From positions 1-44,449 of the IMG/VR virus record IMGVR_UViG_3300042923_000656: 44,449 bases of DNA. One strand, 5' to 3'. Positions 16,329 through 24,044 of this stretch are shown here, piece after piece. Origin of the DNA: a virus. Under the pieces are notes generated by a model, which saw nothing but the letters and a program-made list of their open reading frames with translations, did not search any database and had not been told where the DNA came from. Numbering within the stretch: position 1 is the first letter of the stretch; every line of letters begins with the position of its first letter. The position numbers and the translations under genes are program-made.

Positions 16329-17603
16329 TTATTTAAATACTTTAATGCCATTGCCTTTAAATATTATCGTATAGCAGAAATATCTTACAGCATCCATTGC
16401 ATGGTCATGTTGCTTGATTGGTTTATCTTCTCCCTTGTCAGAAGCCTTAGCATCCCATATGTAGGAGTTAAACTCCAGTATGGTATTCTTGCAATCTGCA
16501 GAGAAAGCTATCAATTCCTGGTTGAGTAAAGTAGCAACATACCTGATACCATCTAACACATCATTTTTAGCCTTCTTAATCTGATATCCTCTCTTACGAA
16601 GTTCTGCAATAAAAGAAGCAGCACTCGGATCCACGATTACTGCTTTCGGTTTAATATCTCCTAGAAATGTTTTTAAATCATCTGCATATTCGGTGTCTGT
16701 TTTCTGCTCCGATTCATCTCTTCCAGAATAATAATATTCTTTTATGCATATCCATTTCCATTTTGCATCTTTACACCATAGAAGGAATACAGTTGCGTTT
16801 TGGGTACCGTAGTCACAGCTAACATAGTAAGCATCTTTGATTAGGTTGCTAACTGAATCCACAATATGCTTTACTTTATCAAACATATCATAGATAACAC
16901 CCTCTGCCACCACCCATAGACCCCTGATATAACGGTCATAGAATACTCCTGAGTACATGGACCGATATCTAGCCTTAATCTTTTCAGATAGACTTAAATT
17001 ATCATCCATAGTGAAATGTAAATATAAAAGGTTTTTTATATCTATCTTATCAATCCAGTTAACCTTAAACCAGTGATATGGTCCATCCGGATTGCAGTTA
17101 AACCAAAACTTTGAACCATCTACAGAACAACGTCCTGTTGCCTGGTTAACAAATGATTCAGGCATCAACGCAACTTCATCAAAAAAACAGCCTGCAAGAG
17201 TGATACCTTGTATCAGATCTTGTGACCGTTCATCTTTACCGCCAAATATATAAAAATAATTAGTTGCATCACCTTTTGTAACAATTACCAGGTTATCGGC
17301 TCTATGGTCTGCCACACCATATCCCCTGGACTTAAGCATAAGTTTCAACCAGAATAAAACATTACGTCTAAAGGATCCTATAGTCTTACCGCACATACCA
17401 AAGTTCTGTCCGGTAAATGTAGCCATAGCCCACATTACGAATGATAGCGACATTGATAAGGTCTTACCGGAACGAATAGCTCCATCTGCAATAATGCCAT
17501 CTTTATCTGCCATAGGTGAGTTAGGAAGCCACCAAGTTAATACCTTTAATTGCTTATTTGAAAATGGTTTGAACTTAAATATAGCTTTCATTAATCCTGC
17601 CAT
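16329..17603 (-). CDS. terL: Terminase large subunit (PBSX family)
   Basis: 424 residues. The ATPase half has Walker A GAIRSGKT at about residue 41 and Walker B GCFFDEVAL near 131. The nuclease half has VSCDYGTQNATVFL, VIVDPSAAS and a final DHAMDAVRYF, which supply the metal-binding acids of an RNase H-like nuclease. It packages DNA into the prohead through the portal. It overlaps terS by 13 bases. This family (XtmB-like) often uses headful packaging; no cos or pac site can be defined here. Confidence 0.96.
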   Translation of the reverse strand: MAGLMKAIFKFKPFSNKQLKVLTWWLPNSPMADKDGIIADGAIRSGKTLSMSLSFVMWAMATFTGQNFGMCGKTIGSFRRNVLFWLKLMLKSRGYGVADHRADNLVIVTKGDATNYFYIFGGKDERSQDLIQGITLAGCFFDEVALMPESFVNQATGRCSVDGSKFWFNCNPDGPYHWFKVNWIDKIDIKNLLYLHFTMDDNLSLSEKIKARYRSMYSGVFYDRYIRGLWVVAEGVIYDMFDKVKHIVDSVSNLIKDAYYVSCDYGTQNATVFLLWCKDAKWKWICIKEYYYSGRDESEQKTDTEYADDLKTFLGDIKPKAVIVDPSAASFIAELRKRGYQIKKAKNDVLDGIRYVATLLNQELIAFSADCKNTILEFNSYIWDAKASDKGEDKPIKQHDHAMDAVRYFCYTIIFKGNGIKVFK

Positions 17604-18322
17604 ATATCAACAACCTTTCCTGAAAGGGCTTCAATAAATCCATCATCCTCAACAGGTCCATTATCGTCTAAATTAGCTTTAGCTTTTAATACAGCAATAC
17701 GTGCTTTCTGTTCTTCAGTAGCAAGTTCCCAATTCTTATGTAGTAATTCATCGTATTGCTTAATCATACTTTCCAGTGTCTTCATGGCCCGACTCTGTGC
17801 CTGTAGGAATGTAGCATGTTTATCCCAAGCCTGCTGAACTTCCCACTTTTCACTGGATCCAGATTCACTGTATCCTTCTCCAATCTTAGTTGTAGTTACA
17901 TCTTCCTGGTCCTTAACATACATAAGCTTCTGTGCCCGGATAATAGCTGTATACTGCAGCTGTATATTATCCCATAATAAATCTAATGGATCAGCTCGCT
18001 GAATACTCTTCATGATCTGCATTGTTTCTTCCGGAAGCCACTTACTAAAGAAGCCATGTTTCTCCGCTTTTTTATTTCCAGGCGGACCGCCATCTGCATT
18101 TTTATTCCCAGGTTGTCCACCTTTAGAACGTTTGGAACGTTCCATATTTGATTGGAGCGTTCCATTCAATTGCTGTTCCCAATTGTCTTTCGACTTCCAC
18201 CCTCTAACAGAACCAGGTGAAATATTTAGTTGACTTGCAATCTCAACTAAATCAATATTACCATTATTGTCTTTATATATTTGAAATGCTTTATCCCTAT
18301 TCGGATCTCTTGCTTTCGGCAA
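17591..18322 (-). CDS. terS: Terminase small subunit
   Basis: The TTG start follows GAGGTGGTGA and gives 243 residues. An N-terminal helix-turn-helix (residues ~15-45: QIYKDNNGNIDLVEIASQL, SPGSVRGWKSKD) recognises the packaging site. The KRSKGGQPGNKNADGGPPGNKKAEKHGFFSKW linker is a familiar XtmA-type motif. The C-terminus is helical. It is the first gene of the late operon proper, right after the terminator of the PIN-like gene. Confidence 0.92.
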   Translation of the reverse strand: MPKARDPNRDKAFQIYKDNNGNIDLVEIASQLNISPGSVRGWKSKDNWEQQLNGTLQSNMERSKRSKGGQPGNKNADGGPPGNKKAEKHGFFSKWLPEETMQIMKSIQRADPLDLLWDNIQLQYTAIIRAQKLMYVKDQEDVTTTKIGEGYSESGSSEKWEVQQAWDKHATFLQAQSRAMKTLESMIKQYDELLHKNWELATEEQKARIAVLKAKANLDDNGPVEDDGFIEALSGKVVDIWQD

Positions 18323-18354
18323 CCATCACCACCTCTTATTCGTCGGTTTTGTGT

Positions 18355-18384
18355 ATGAAAAAAGGAACCCATTAGGTTCCTTTA
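18355..18384 (-). terminator. Intrinsic terminator of the PIN-like gene
   Basis: The minus-strand RNA reads AAAGGAACC-TAATG-GGTTCCTTTTTTC: a perfect stem and a strong U-tract 17 bp after the stop codon. With the promoter at 20418-20446 it makes the preceding gene an isolated transcription unit. Confidence 0.85.
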
Positions 18385-18400
18385 AACATTTTTAAAATTT

Positions 18401-20398
18401 CTACGCATTGCTTAGTTCTCGATTTTTATTTTTGACGAATTTTCTATCTAAACAATACTGGATGATTTCTTCATGGTAAAAATCATAATTTTGAAAAATT
18501 AAAATTCTTATTCTATTCTCATAAGTTGAATGAGCTTTCTGAGTGAAATAAGTTTCTATAAAATTTATATTTCTATCAATTATTTTTTCGATTAATTTTA
18601 ATATAAAATATGCCAATGGAGATATTACAGTTAATACAGATACTATTATAGCGGATTTACCTTGTAAATTATTAAAACCTGTCACCCAATTAGAAGTTAA
18701 ATATAAAACTATTGTTGAAATAATCCACCATATCTTCGATATACCGAAATATAAATCACTAATGAATAATTTTTTTAAATATTTTTCACCTGCTTCTTGT
18801 ATAAACATATCCTTTACTTTATTTTTTTCATTTACTTCTTTTTCATATTTACCCTGAATTTCTTGGTGTTTTTGTTTATTATTCTGTTCTAATGTTTCCA
18901 TAATTGAACCGTGATTGACCTTTTTATAATCCCCATTGGTAATTTGATAAATATTATATTTACAAAAAGACTCATATTTAAGCTCATTTGCTTCATCTTC
19001 AGTAATTAAATCTTCTTCTTTGTACTTATCCACAATTTGTATAAACTTTTCCCAAAATTGTTTATTAGGCACTTGCGAAGCTAAAGCATCAGATATTAAT
19101 TTCATGGTTGGTAAATCATCAGAACATGTTGTACACTTTAACCAAACAATACTTGTTAAAAGGGTATCGTCAATAATTACTTGATAATCCTTTCTTTGCT
19201 CAACTTCTCTAAAATAGTTGTTAGTATGCATTACTAGACTTAAATTAGTAGCTACAAATATTGCTTCACAATTTTCGATTCTAGAATAATTATCTCTTTT
19301 CCTTAACATATACATTGACACTACTGATTTTATATCGTTATCACGGCTTGAATATTTATTATAAGTAATATGATCCTCAAGATACTTTTCATAGCCACTC
19401 CAACTTACTTTCTTAATTTCTTCAGATGCAAAATTAAGCGTTTCTTTAAACTTTAAACCAAGTTTTTCCAGCCTGCTTCTTAACATTATTTTGTATTGCT
19501 CTGCATCTAAATCTGTAACATTTTCTTCTATTAAGTAATCATAATTATATGATTTATACAGAGTATTTCTTTTATAATGTGCAATATAAGCATCCAATAT
19601 ACCACGAATTTCATCTTCTGTATGCTCAAAATAGCATACACTTGCCCCCGAATCTTGTAGCAAATTAATTAATTCTTTTACGGCTTCTTCTTGCGCTTTA
19701 CCAGAATATCCAAGAGCATATATTAATAATGGTGTATCAAAATAAATTTCTGTATCTTTAAACTTGCTTTCTAATTTTATTTTTTTACATTTTTGCATAT
19801 GTAATGATGATACTAGCATGGCGCCTTTTACTATATCTTTAACATATTTAAAGGTTATATTATCATTTTTATATATATATTCAATAAATTTACCGATTCT
19901 AGAATTTTCAATATTTTGTGGATCTTCATCAATAAAGTCATTTTCTGACAAAACTGAATAACCATATTTGCTGAGGTATTTAATTAAATCTTTTTCTACA
20001 TCAATCTTATTGTATTCTATTTGTAAACTATCATAATATTTAAACAACTCTTTTAAAACATACTCTTGATTTTCAGTAGCTTGCACTCTAGCTTTTTCAA
20101 ACTGTTCGTTATTAATAACTTTATCTGTCAGAAAAAATGATGAATTATTTAATTTCAAATATCCATAATCTTTATTGGTTAAGCGCTTAAAGATTAATTC
20201 TAAGACATTTGATAATAACTTAATACCAAATTCTTTTTCCAATTTCCTTTTTGTTTCTGAAATTGATACTATATTGCTTTTTGAATCTGAGACTATCGAA
20301 TTTAACACAAAAGGTATAATCATATCCAGATAATCTCTTTCATTTTTCCACTCCACACTCATAATTGCAAAGCTTATTAAACTTTTTTCATTTGTCAT
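18401..20398 (-). CDS. Large PIN-like nuclease-domain protein with C-terminal membrane helices (candidate defence gene)
   Basis: I choose the ATG at 20398, 6 bases after GGGGTG; the first in-frame ATG (20419) overlaps the -10 box and would not be on the message. 665 residues. N-terminal ~30-95 looks winged-helix. Residues ~220-400 resemble a PIN domain: YFDTPLLIYAL (first Asp), FEHTEDEI, SSRDNDIKS, then a hydrophobic strand with FVATN. A charged helical stretch (~500-540) precedes two membrane helices (~554-571, ~582-603) and a cytosolic tail. PIN domains are metal-dependent RNases. With private promoter and terminator and lower GC than its neighbours, it reads as a moron, possibly abortive infection. 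No specific family recognised. Confidence 0.75.
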   Translation of the reverse strand: MTNEKSLISFAIMSVEWKNERDYLDMIIPFVLNSIVSDSKSNIVSISETKRKLEKEFGIKLLSNVLELIFKRLTNKDYGYLKLNNSSFFLTDKVINNEQFEKARVQATENQEYVLKELFKYYDSLQIEYNKIDVEKDLIKYLSKYGYSVLSENDFIDEDPQNIENSRIGKFIEYIYKNDNITFKYVKDIVKGAMLVSSLHMQKCKKIKLESKFKDTEIYFDTPLLIYALGYSGKAQEEAVKELINLLQDSGASVCYFEHTEDEIRGILDAYIAHYKRNTLYKSYNYDYLIEENVTDLDAEQYKIMLRSRLEKLGLKFKETLNFASEEIKKVSWSGYEKYLEDHITYNKYSSRDNDIKSVVSMYMLRKRDNYSRIENCEAIFVATNLSLVMHTNNYFREVEQRKDYQVIIDDTLLTSIVWLKCTTCSDDLPTMKLISDALASQVPNKQFWEKFIQIVDKYKEEDLITEDEANELKYESFCKYNIYQITNGDYKKVNHGSIMETLEQNNKQKHQEIQGKYEKEVNEKNKVKDMFIQEAGEKYLKKLFISDLYFGISKIWWIISTIVLYLTSNWVTGFNNLQGKSAIIVSVLTVISPLAYFILKLIEKIIDRNINFIETYFTQKAHSTYENRIRILIFQNYDFYHEEIIQYCLDRKFVKNKNRELSNA

Positions 20399-20417
20399 AA
20401 ATTTCACCCCGTTTAAC

Positions 20418-20446
20418 ATTATACCAAATCTCCTTCCACTTTACAA
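20418..20446 (-). promoter_or_regulatory. Sigma-A promoter of the PIN-like gene
   Basis: The minus strand has TTGTAA, a 17-base spacer and TATAAT. The start of transcription would fall about 7 bases on, just before the GGGGTG ribosome site. No phage operator is seen in it, so expression in the lysogen is likely. Confidence 0.75.
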
Positions 20447-20562
20447 CTATTAACATTATTGTCATATTAACCTATTTTATTCATATGCTATTAGGCTTTT
20501 ACACTTTCTTCATTAAATAAAATTTACCATTATAAAGTAGAAAATTGCATTCAAGTAAATAA

Positions 20563-20597
20563 AAAGGCACTCAGTAATTTAAATTCTGAATGCCTTT
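20563..20597 (-). terminator. Intrinsic terminator downstream of the tRNA-like element
   Basis: The minus-strand RNA pairs AAAGGCATTCAG with CTGAGTGCCTTT (one mismatch, 11-base loop), then TTTTTATTTA. It ends the noncoding transcript 44 bp after the tRNA-like 3' end and isolates it from the downstream PIN-like gene. Confidence 0.8.
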
Positions 20598-20640
20598 AAG
20601 GGGAGTATAAATAATTAATAAAGGTCCCTGGGGAAGGGAG

Positions 20641-20736
20641 TGCAATAGAATGGATTCGAACCACTATCTACCTGCGCTACTTGGGGCAAGTCTGCACTAC
20701 TCGGAGCAAGTGCTCTTCCAATTGAGCTACTATTCC
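20641..20736 (-). tRNA. tRNA-like element with duplicated central region (no clear anticodon)
   Basis: The minus strand reads as a tRNA at both ends: acceptor GGAATAG pairing with CTATTGC (six of seven), D arm GCTC-AATTGGAA-GAGC, and T arm AGTGG-TTCGAAT-CCATT. The middle is abnormal. Where the anticodon arm should be there are two tandem 20-base units (CTGCGCTACTTGGGGCAAGT and CTGCACTACTCGGAGCAAGT on the plus strand; 17 of 20 identical), each able to form a small hairpin. I cannot fit a 5-bp anticodon stem with a 7-base loop and U33. No CCA is encoded. It may be a decayed tRNA, a class-II-like tRNA or a tRNA mimic. Confidence 0.45.
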
Positions 20737-20739
20737 AGA

Positions 20740-20925
20740 TGTTTCCCATGTTATCGTACACGCGAAACTATACTAATAAATGCTAAACGCTATTTTCTAC
20801 CGTTTGTAATCTCGTTTGAAATAGTAAGTCAACTACTAGCTGAATCAGCCACCGGGCTTTTACACCCGGAAGCCGGAAGGAGGTCTCTTACAACCTTCCA
20901 CCATAATAATATCATAGGATAATAT
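20740..20925 (-). ncRNA. Structured noncoding RNA upstream of the tRNA-like element
   Basis: The 541 bp from 20419 to 20959 contain no convincing gene. On the minus strand this part folds as a chain of hairpins: GGAAGG/CCTTCC, CCGGG/CCCGG with a TGTAAAAG loop, TAGTA/TACTA and AAACG/CGTTT. It then leads directly into the tRNA-like element and the terminator at 20563. Its base composition is richer in GC than the AT-rich flanks. The unit (about 360 bases in all) has the look of a stand-alone RNA. An AT-rich TATGATATTATT box just upstream could be a -10 region, but no good -35 is seen. Large phage RNAs such as GOLLD and ROOL also sit near tRNAs; I cannot match either. Confidence 0.4.
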
Positions 20926-20959
20926 AACGCGTAAATCACTTCTTTTTCTCACCATTTTC

Positions 20960-21454
20960 TCATATAAGCTCTATGCCTTCTACACCAAATAGTTGAATGC
21001 TTACTTCTTTTGTTAAGTCATTAACCCATCTACTGATAGACTGTTTACTTGTGAAATAATCTTTAGCAGCTTCATCATATGTCATCCCATCGAGCATACA
21101 GCTTATAAAAGCATTATATTTTTCTGGAATACCTTTTCTCTTACATTCAGCTTGGATTAAATTCAATGCCTTATCTATGTGAGCTATAACAATAAGGCTT
21201 TTTAACTTGCTTTTTCTAATACTGTTAATATAAATTTCTTCTTCATCATCATAACCAATACAATCTCTCTCTAACTGATTTACTTCGGAGATAGCTTCAT
21301 TAATGCTATTCTGTATCTTATTATAATTTTTAAGAAGCATTTTTGTATTATGTAGAGCTTTCTTCCTTTGCTCAACTTTTTGCTCTTTACTATATTCTCT
21401 TATAGCTGTTTTAACCGCCTTGTTAATTAATTCGTCTGCTGTTTGTTTATTCAA
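20960..21454 (-). CDS. ArpU/RinA-like late transcription regulator
   Basis: The TTG at 21454 follows AAGGGGTGA and gives about 164 residues; a GTG at 21487 would overlap the upstream gene. The N-terminal half is a charged helical region. The C-terminal ~50 residues (GMTYDEAAKDYFTSKQSISRWVNDL) form a sigma-region-4-like helix-turn-helix. Small regulators of this ArpU/RinA type end the early operons of Firmicute phages and switch on packaging and head genes. Location just before the noncoding block and terminase fits. Confidence 0.75.
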   Translation of the reverse strand: MNKQTADELINKAVKTAIREYSKEQKVEQRKKALHNTKMLLKNYNKIQNSINEAISEVNQLERDCIGYDDEEEIYINSIRKSKLKSLIVIAHIDKALNLIQAECKRKGIPEKYNAFISCMLDGMTYDEAAKDYFTSKQSISRWVNDLTKEVSIQLFGVEGIELI

Positions 21455-21458
21455 TCTC

Positions 21459-21734
21459 TCACCCCTTATTGTAATGTGTGTATCCACAGTAGTAATCTAC
21501 TCTGCCACTCTTATTCTTTTTCTTGTATGTATAATTTCCTCTGGACATATTTAAATTGAAGTGAATTTCCTTGCCGCATATTTTGCATTTCTCTGTATCA
21601 AAGCCAAAGGATTTTAGCTGTGACTCAGTAAGTTCTCCGGTTCCGGCCACATCATACATGTGCTGCTTCTGTATCTGCTTAGGGACGCTCCTTTCGTTTA
21701 GCTTCAATCTTTGAATCCAGGAAGGTATCATCAT
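21459..21734 (-). CDS. Zinc-finger-like small phage protein
   Basis: Up to 91 residues; the start is uncertain because the first ~18 codons overlap the upstream gene, and an internal ATG at 21659 would leave 66 residues. The conserved part has GELTESQLKSFGF followed by a CKICGK pair, a Tyr/Lys-rich loop and YYCGYTHY, a probable four-ligand zinc site. It stops 5 bases before the ArpU-like start. I know no function; small zinc proteins of this sort are frequent near late regulators. Confidence 0.65.
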   Translation of the reverse strand: MMIPSWIQRLKLNERSVPKQIQKQHMYDVAGTGELTESQLKSFGFDTEKCKICGKEIHFNLNMSRGNYTYKKKNKSGRVDYYCGYTHYNKG

Positions 21735-22275
21735 TCTTTACATAAGATTTCCTAGCCAAATTATTTCTGTAAATATAGCTATTTACAGCTGATTTAGTAA
21801 CTCCAAAGTATTCAGCAACCTCTTTTAAGGTTTTATTCTCTGTTACGTAAAGTCTTGTAACTTCTTCAACTGTCATCACTGGATTGTCCTTTTGCACCAC
21901 TGCGCATTTAGCCGTTCCACTATCGATTACAAGTGTCTTTTTTGTCTTCTGTTCTTCCATCTCCAAAATTGCCTTTTCAAATTTCGGATTTATAATTGCC
22001 GTCTTTCTCTTTTCCATACCCAACAACTGTTCTAGCTCTGCAGTCTTTTTATTCCTGGCACCAATTATCCTGGCAACAACCATGTCTTGTAGATTTATCA
22101 TGTCATCCTGGCTTAATACTGTATCAATAAAAGTAGTTCCACCATTGCTATGTAATGCAACTTTACTAGTACCTGTCACAGATAATACTGCTTCGAAGTC
22201 CTCCAATTCTCCCATGATTCTATTTATGTTCTTCACACGTTCATTCGCCTGCTCTAATAATGTTTTAGTATCCAT
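21679..22275 (-). CDS. Phage regulatory protein with C-terminal helix-turn-helix
   Basis: 198 residues. The N-terminal ~100 residues are helical with a short beta patch. The C-terminal region (~132-180) carries MTVEEVTRLYVTENKTLKEV and AEYFGVTKSAVNSYIYRNNL, a clear helix-turn-helix with a recognition helix. It lies in the early-to-late transition cluster with the ArpU-like gene, so a role in transcription control is likely. I recognise no named family. Confidence 0.65.
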   Translation of the reverse strand: MDTKTLLEQANERVKNINRIMGELEDFEAVLSVTGTSKVALHSNGGTTFIDTVLSQDDMINLQDMVVARIIGARNKKTAELEQLLGMEKRKTAIINPKFEKAILEMEEQKTKKTLVIDSGTAKCAVVQKDNPVMTVEEVTRLYVTENKTLKEVAEYFGVTKSAVNSYIYRNNLARKSYVKNDDTFLDSKIEAKRKERP

Positions 22276-22355
22276 ATTTACCCTCCATAATTTTTTTATT
22301 CACCTAACAATCAATAATCTACTTATATTCATTCTTAAGGCTATATCTTTTTTAA

Positions 22356-22745
22356 TTAATCAACTGTGGTAATTTCCACTGGCAAAATCATTCTTGGATT
22401 AAAGTTTATCTGATAATTATATTTATCGGTACCTGTTGTACCCAAGTCCTCAACGATATATGTAATCTCACTGGACAAGCATACGAAATGTTTATAATAT
22501 GTGCCATTTTGATTTTCTCCGATTACAGCCAGGTCTCCATCTGATTCTTTTTCAATCGAAAAATTTCCCTGTATTTGAAATAGAACCGTATCTGTTCTTT
22601 GATTGATTACCGTCAGCCTTCTTGCAACATTAAAGTTATCAGCTTCCAGTGAAAGATTGTAACTTACAACGTCCGATTGACGCTCTTCGCATCCTGTAAA
22701 TCCTATCATCATTACTACTAAAATTAATAACATTGTCTTTTTCAT
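22356..22745 (-). CDS. Phage lipoprotein (beta-sandwich type), possible superinfection exclusion
   Basis: 129 residues. A basic start (MKKTM) and hydrophobic stretch end in a lipobox IGFTGC, with Cys19 as the lipidation site. The rest is beta-rich (SYNLSLEADNFNVARRLTVI, GTYYKHFVCLSSEITYIV), resembling small beta-sandwich lipoproteins of Firmicute phages. It should be exported by Sec and tethered outside the membrane. A lipoprotein amid early regulatory genes is out of place for replication; TP-J34 Ltp is a known phage lipoprotein that blocks DNA injection, so exclusion is an inference. The 80 bp downstream hold nothing notable. Confidence 0.75.
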   Translation of the reverse strand: MKKTMLLILVVMMIGFTGCEERQSDVVSYNLSLEADNFNVARRLTVINQRTDTVLFQIQGNFSIEKESDGDLAVIGENQNGTYYKHFVCLSSEITYIVEDLGTTGTDKYNYQINFNPRMILPVEITTVD

Positions 22746-22773
22746 GTTTTTCTCCTTTAAATTTTAATTTAAC

Positions 22774-22974
22774 TTACCTTCTTGATTCCGCATTTGGAAA
22801 TCTGTTTTGGTCTAGCCAAAAATATTGGCACGCATTTCCGTAATTTACAAATACCATTGCTTTACCATGATTGTTAGCATTTCCACAACTAATCCCATTA
22901 CTTCCACAGTAAAGACAATTATTACATGTTTTGCTTACTTTTACTTTTTGTAGTGCATTTATATACTCTTCCAT
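22774..22974 (-). CDS. Small Cys-rich phage protein
   Basis: 66 residues with a CNNCLYCGSNGISC cluster and a further Cys at residue ~49 (NACQYFW), so zinc binding is possible. The rest is hydrophilic. It belongs to the run of short early genes, spaced 25-28 bp from its neighbours. Function unknown. Confidence 0.6.
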   Translation of the reverse strand: MEEYINALQKVKVSKTCNNCLYCGSNGISCGNANNHGKAMVFVNYGNACQYFWLDQNRFPNAESRR

Positions 22975-22999
22975 TTAGTTGCCTCCATAAATGATAATT

Positions 23000-23191
23000 T
23001 TAATTTTGCTTATAATTAATTACTACATTTGATATTGCTTGTGTAATTTCGTTTCTACTTAGTCCTGTTTTTTCACAAGCTAAAACAATCATGTAAGCAA
23101 CCCCGGCAACAAAATCCTCTGGCTGTTCAGTTTTTATATCTAAGTTCATGTTATTATTTGTCATTTCAAATACTATTTTTATATCTCTCAT
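23000..23191 (-). CDS. Small phage protein of unknown function
   Basis: 63 residues: a beta hairpin-like start (MRDIKIVFEMTNNNMNLDI) and a helical C-terminus (AYMIVLACEKTGLSRNEITQA). Its ATG lies one base after the final stop of the broken DUF3850 gene, which suggests that the two were once translated in series. I recognise no family. Confidence 0.6.
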   Translation of the reverse strand: MRDIKIVFEMTNNNMNLDIKTEQPEDFVAGVAYMIVLACEKTGLSRNEITQAISNVVINYKQN

Positions 23192-23192
23192 A

Positions 23193-23460
23193 TCACAAAC
23201 CTCTACTTTTTTTAATGTAGTCCACTAAGCCTAAAATGCAGTAACCATCTTCTAATCCGTATTGAGGACAATCTTTTAAAACATAAGATATCGTCCTAGT
23301 GATTATCTGCCCTGTATGCCCCCTTGTCTATGTCGTACTCAAATAGGTTTAACTTATCACCTACTTGATAATCTCTGTCATTTCTTCTAAGTTCAAATTT
23401 TTTCTTTCCACTTTTCACATCATCAAAATATGGTTGTAGAGTTTTTAAATTATGTTGCAT
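23193..23460 (-). pseudogene. DUF3850 (ASCH-like) gene broken by a one-base frameshift
   Basis: The ATG at 23460 after AAGGAG opens MQHNLKTLQPYFDDVKSGKK, FELRRNDRDYQVGDKL and LFEYDIDKG, an excellent DUF3850 match. A run of five G (plus-strand C at 23319-23323) then shifts the frame and translation would stop at 23296. In the +1 frame the expected remainder is intact: TGQIITRTISYVLKDC, then YGLEDGYCILGLVDY. Removing one G restores a protein of about 88 residues. DUF3850 proteins resemble the RNA-binding ASCH fold. A homopolymer sequencing error or real mutation both fit. Confidence 0.8.
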
Positions 23461-23497
23461 GAATACTCCTTTCTAAGCTAAATGATAATTTAACTCC

Positions 23498-23875
23498 CTA
23501 ATCCGTAAACGTTATCTCAATCCCATACTGCTCTTTACATACCTGTAGGTATTCTGCCATTGGTACAGAATCATTTATGATAGCCTCAACCTTATCATCA
23601 AAGGTCTTCTTAAACTTATGTACCTGGAACTTACTAAATCGAAACTCTTCCAGGAGAGCTACCATGCTTATAACTATTGCTACCTCTGTCGCATGTAACC
23701 GCATCTTAGTTGTTGCAGCTTCCATTTCAGCTTTTGTAAGATTAAGAGATACACCGGTAAGGTTTCGGTATTGTATTTCTTTTTCCAAGGCTTCAATGCC
23801 ACCATCATTTACTATCTTAAGAGCCATGGCTAAGCCCTGGTTACGACCATCCATAAGATCATTTAACTTTCCCAA
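23498..23875 (-). CDS. Phage protein of unknown function (125 residues)
   Basis: The TTG start follows GGGAGG and comes right after the upstream stop (TAATTG). The protein is almost wholly helical: DLMDGRNQGLAMALKIVNDG, EALEKEIQYRNLTG, EVAIVISMVALLEEF. Similar short helical proteins occur in early regions of clostridial phages. No catalytic motif and no membrane segment are clear. Function unknown. Confidence 0.65.
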   Translation of the reverse strand: MGKLNDLMDGRNQGLAMALKIVNDGGIEALEKEIQYRNLTGVSLNLTKAEMEAATTKMRLHATEVAIVISMVALLEEFRFSKFQVHKFKKTFDDKVEAIINDSVPMAEYLQVCKEQYGIEITFTD

Positions 23876-24043
23876 TTAGTCATCCTCCCAATCACCTTTA
23901 GTAATTATCTCATCCGGTGTTTCAAGTTTGCTCCGTATCACCTTACATCCAAATTCATCCTCAGTCACAGCTTCAAGTAACTCCAAGAAACTATCTAAAT
24001 ATTCAAAATCTTTATCAATTTCAACCGTGTAAACTAATTTCAC
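23876..24043 (-). CDS. Small acidic phage protein (55 residues)
   Basis: A GTG start 9 bases after GGAGG opens a 55-residue acidic protein (MKLVYTVEIDKDFEYLDSFL ... TKGDWEDD). It fills the gap exactly between its neighbours, ending one base before the next start. Coding is likely from spacing and ribosome site; there is no recognisable domain. Confidence 0.6.
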   Translation of the reverse strand: MKLVYTVEIDKDFEYLDSFLELLEAVTEDEFGCKVIRSKLETPDEIITKGDWEDD

Positions 24044-24044
24044 T

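Noticed and set aside
20650-20922. A 90-codon plus-strand frame across the tRNA-like region
   Set aside because: It crosses strong RNA stems, has no ribosome site and its composition does not look like a protein; the minus-strand RNA explains the sequence better.
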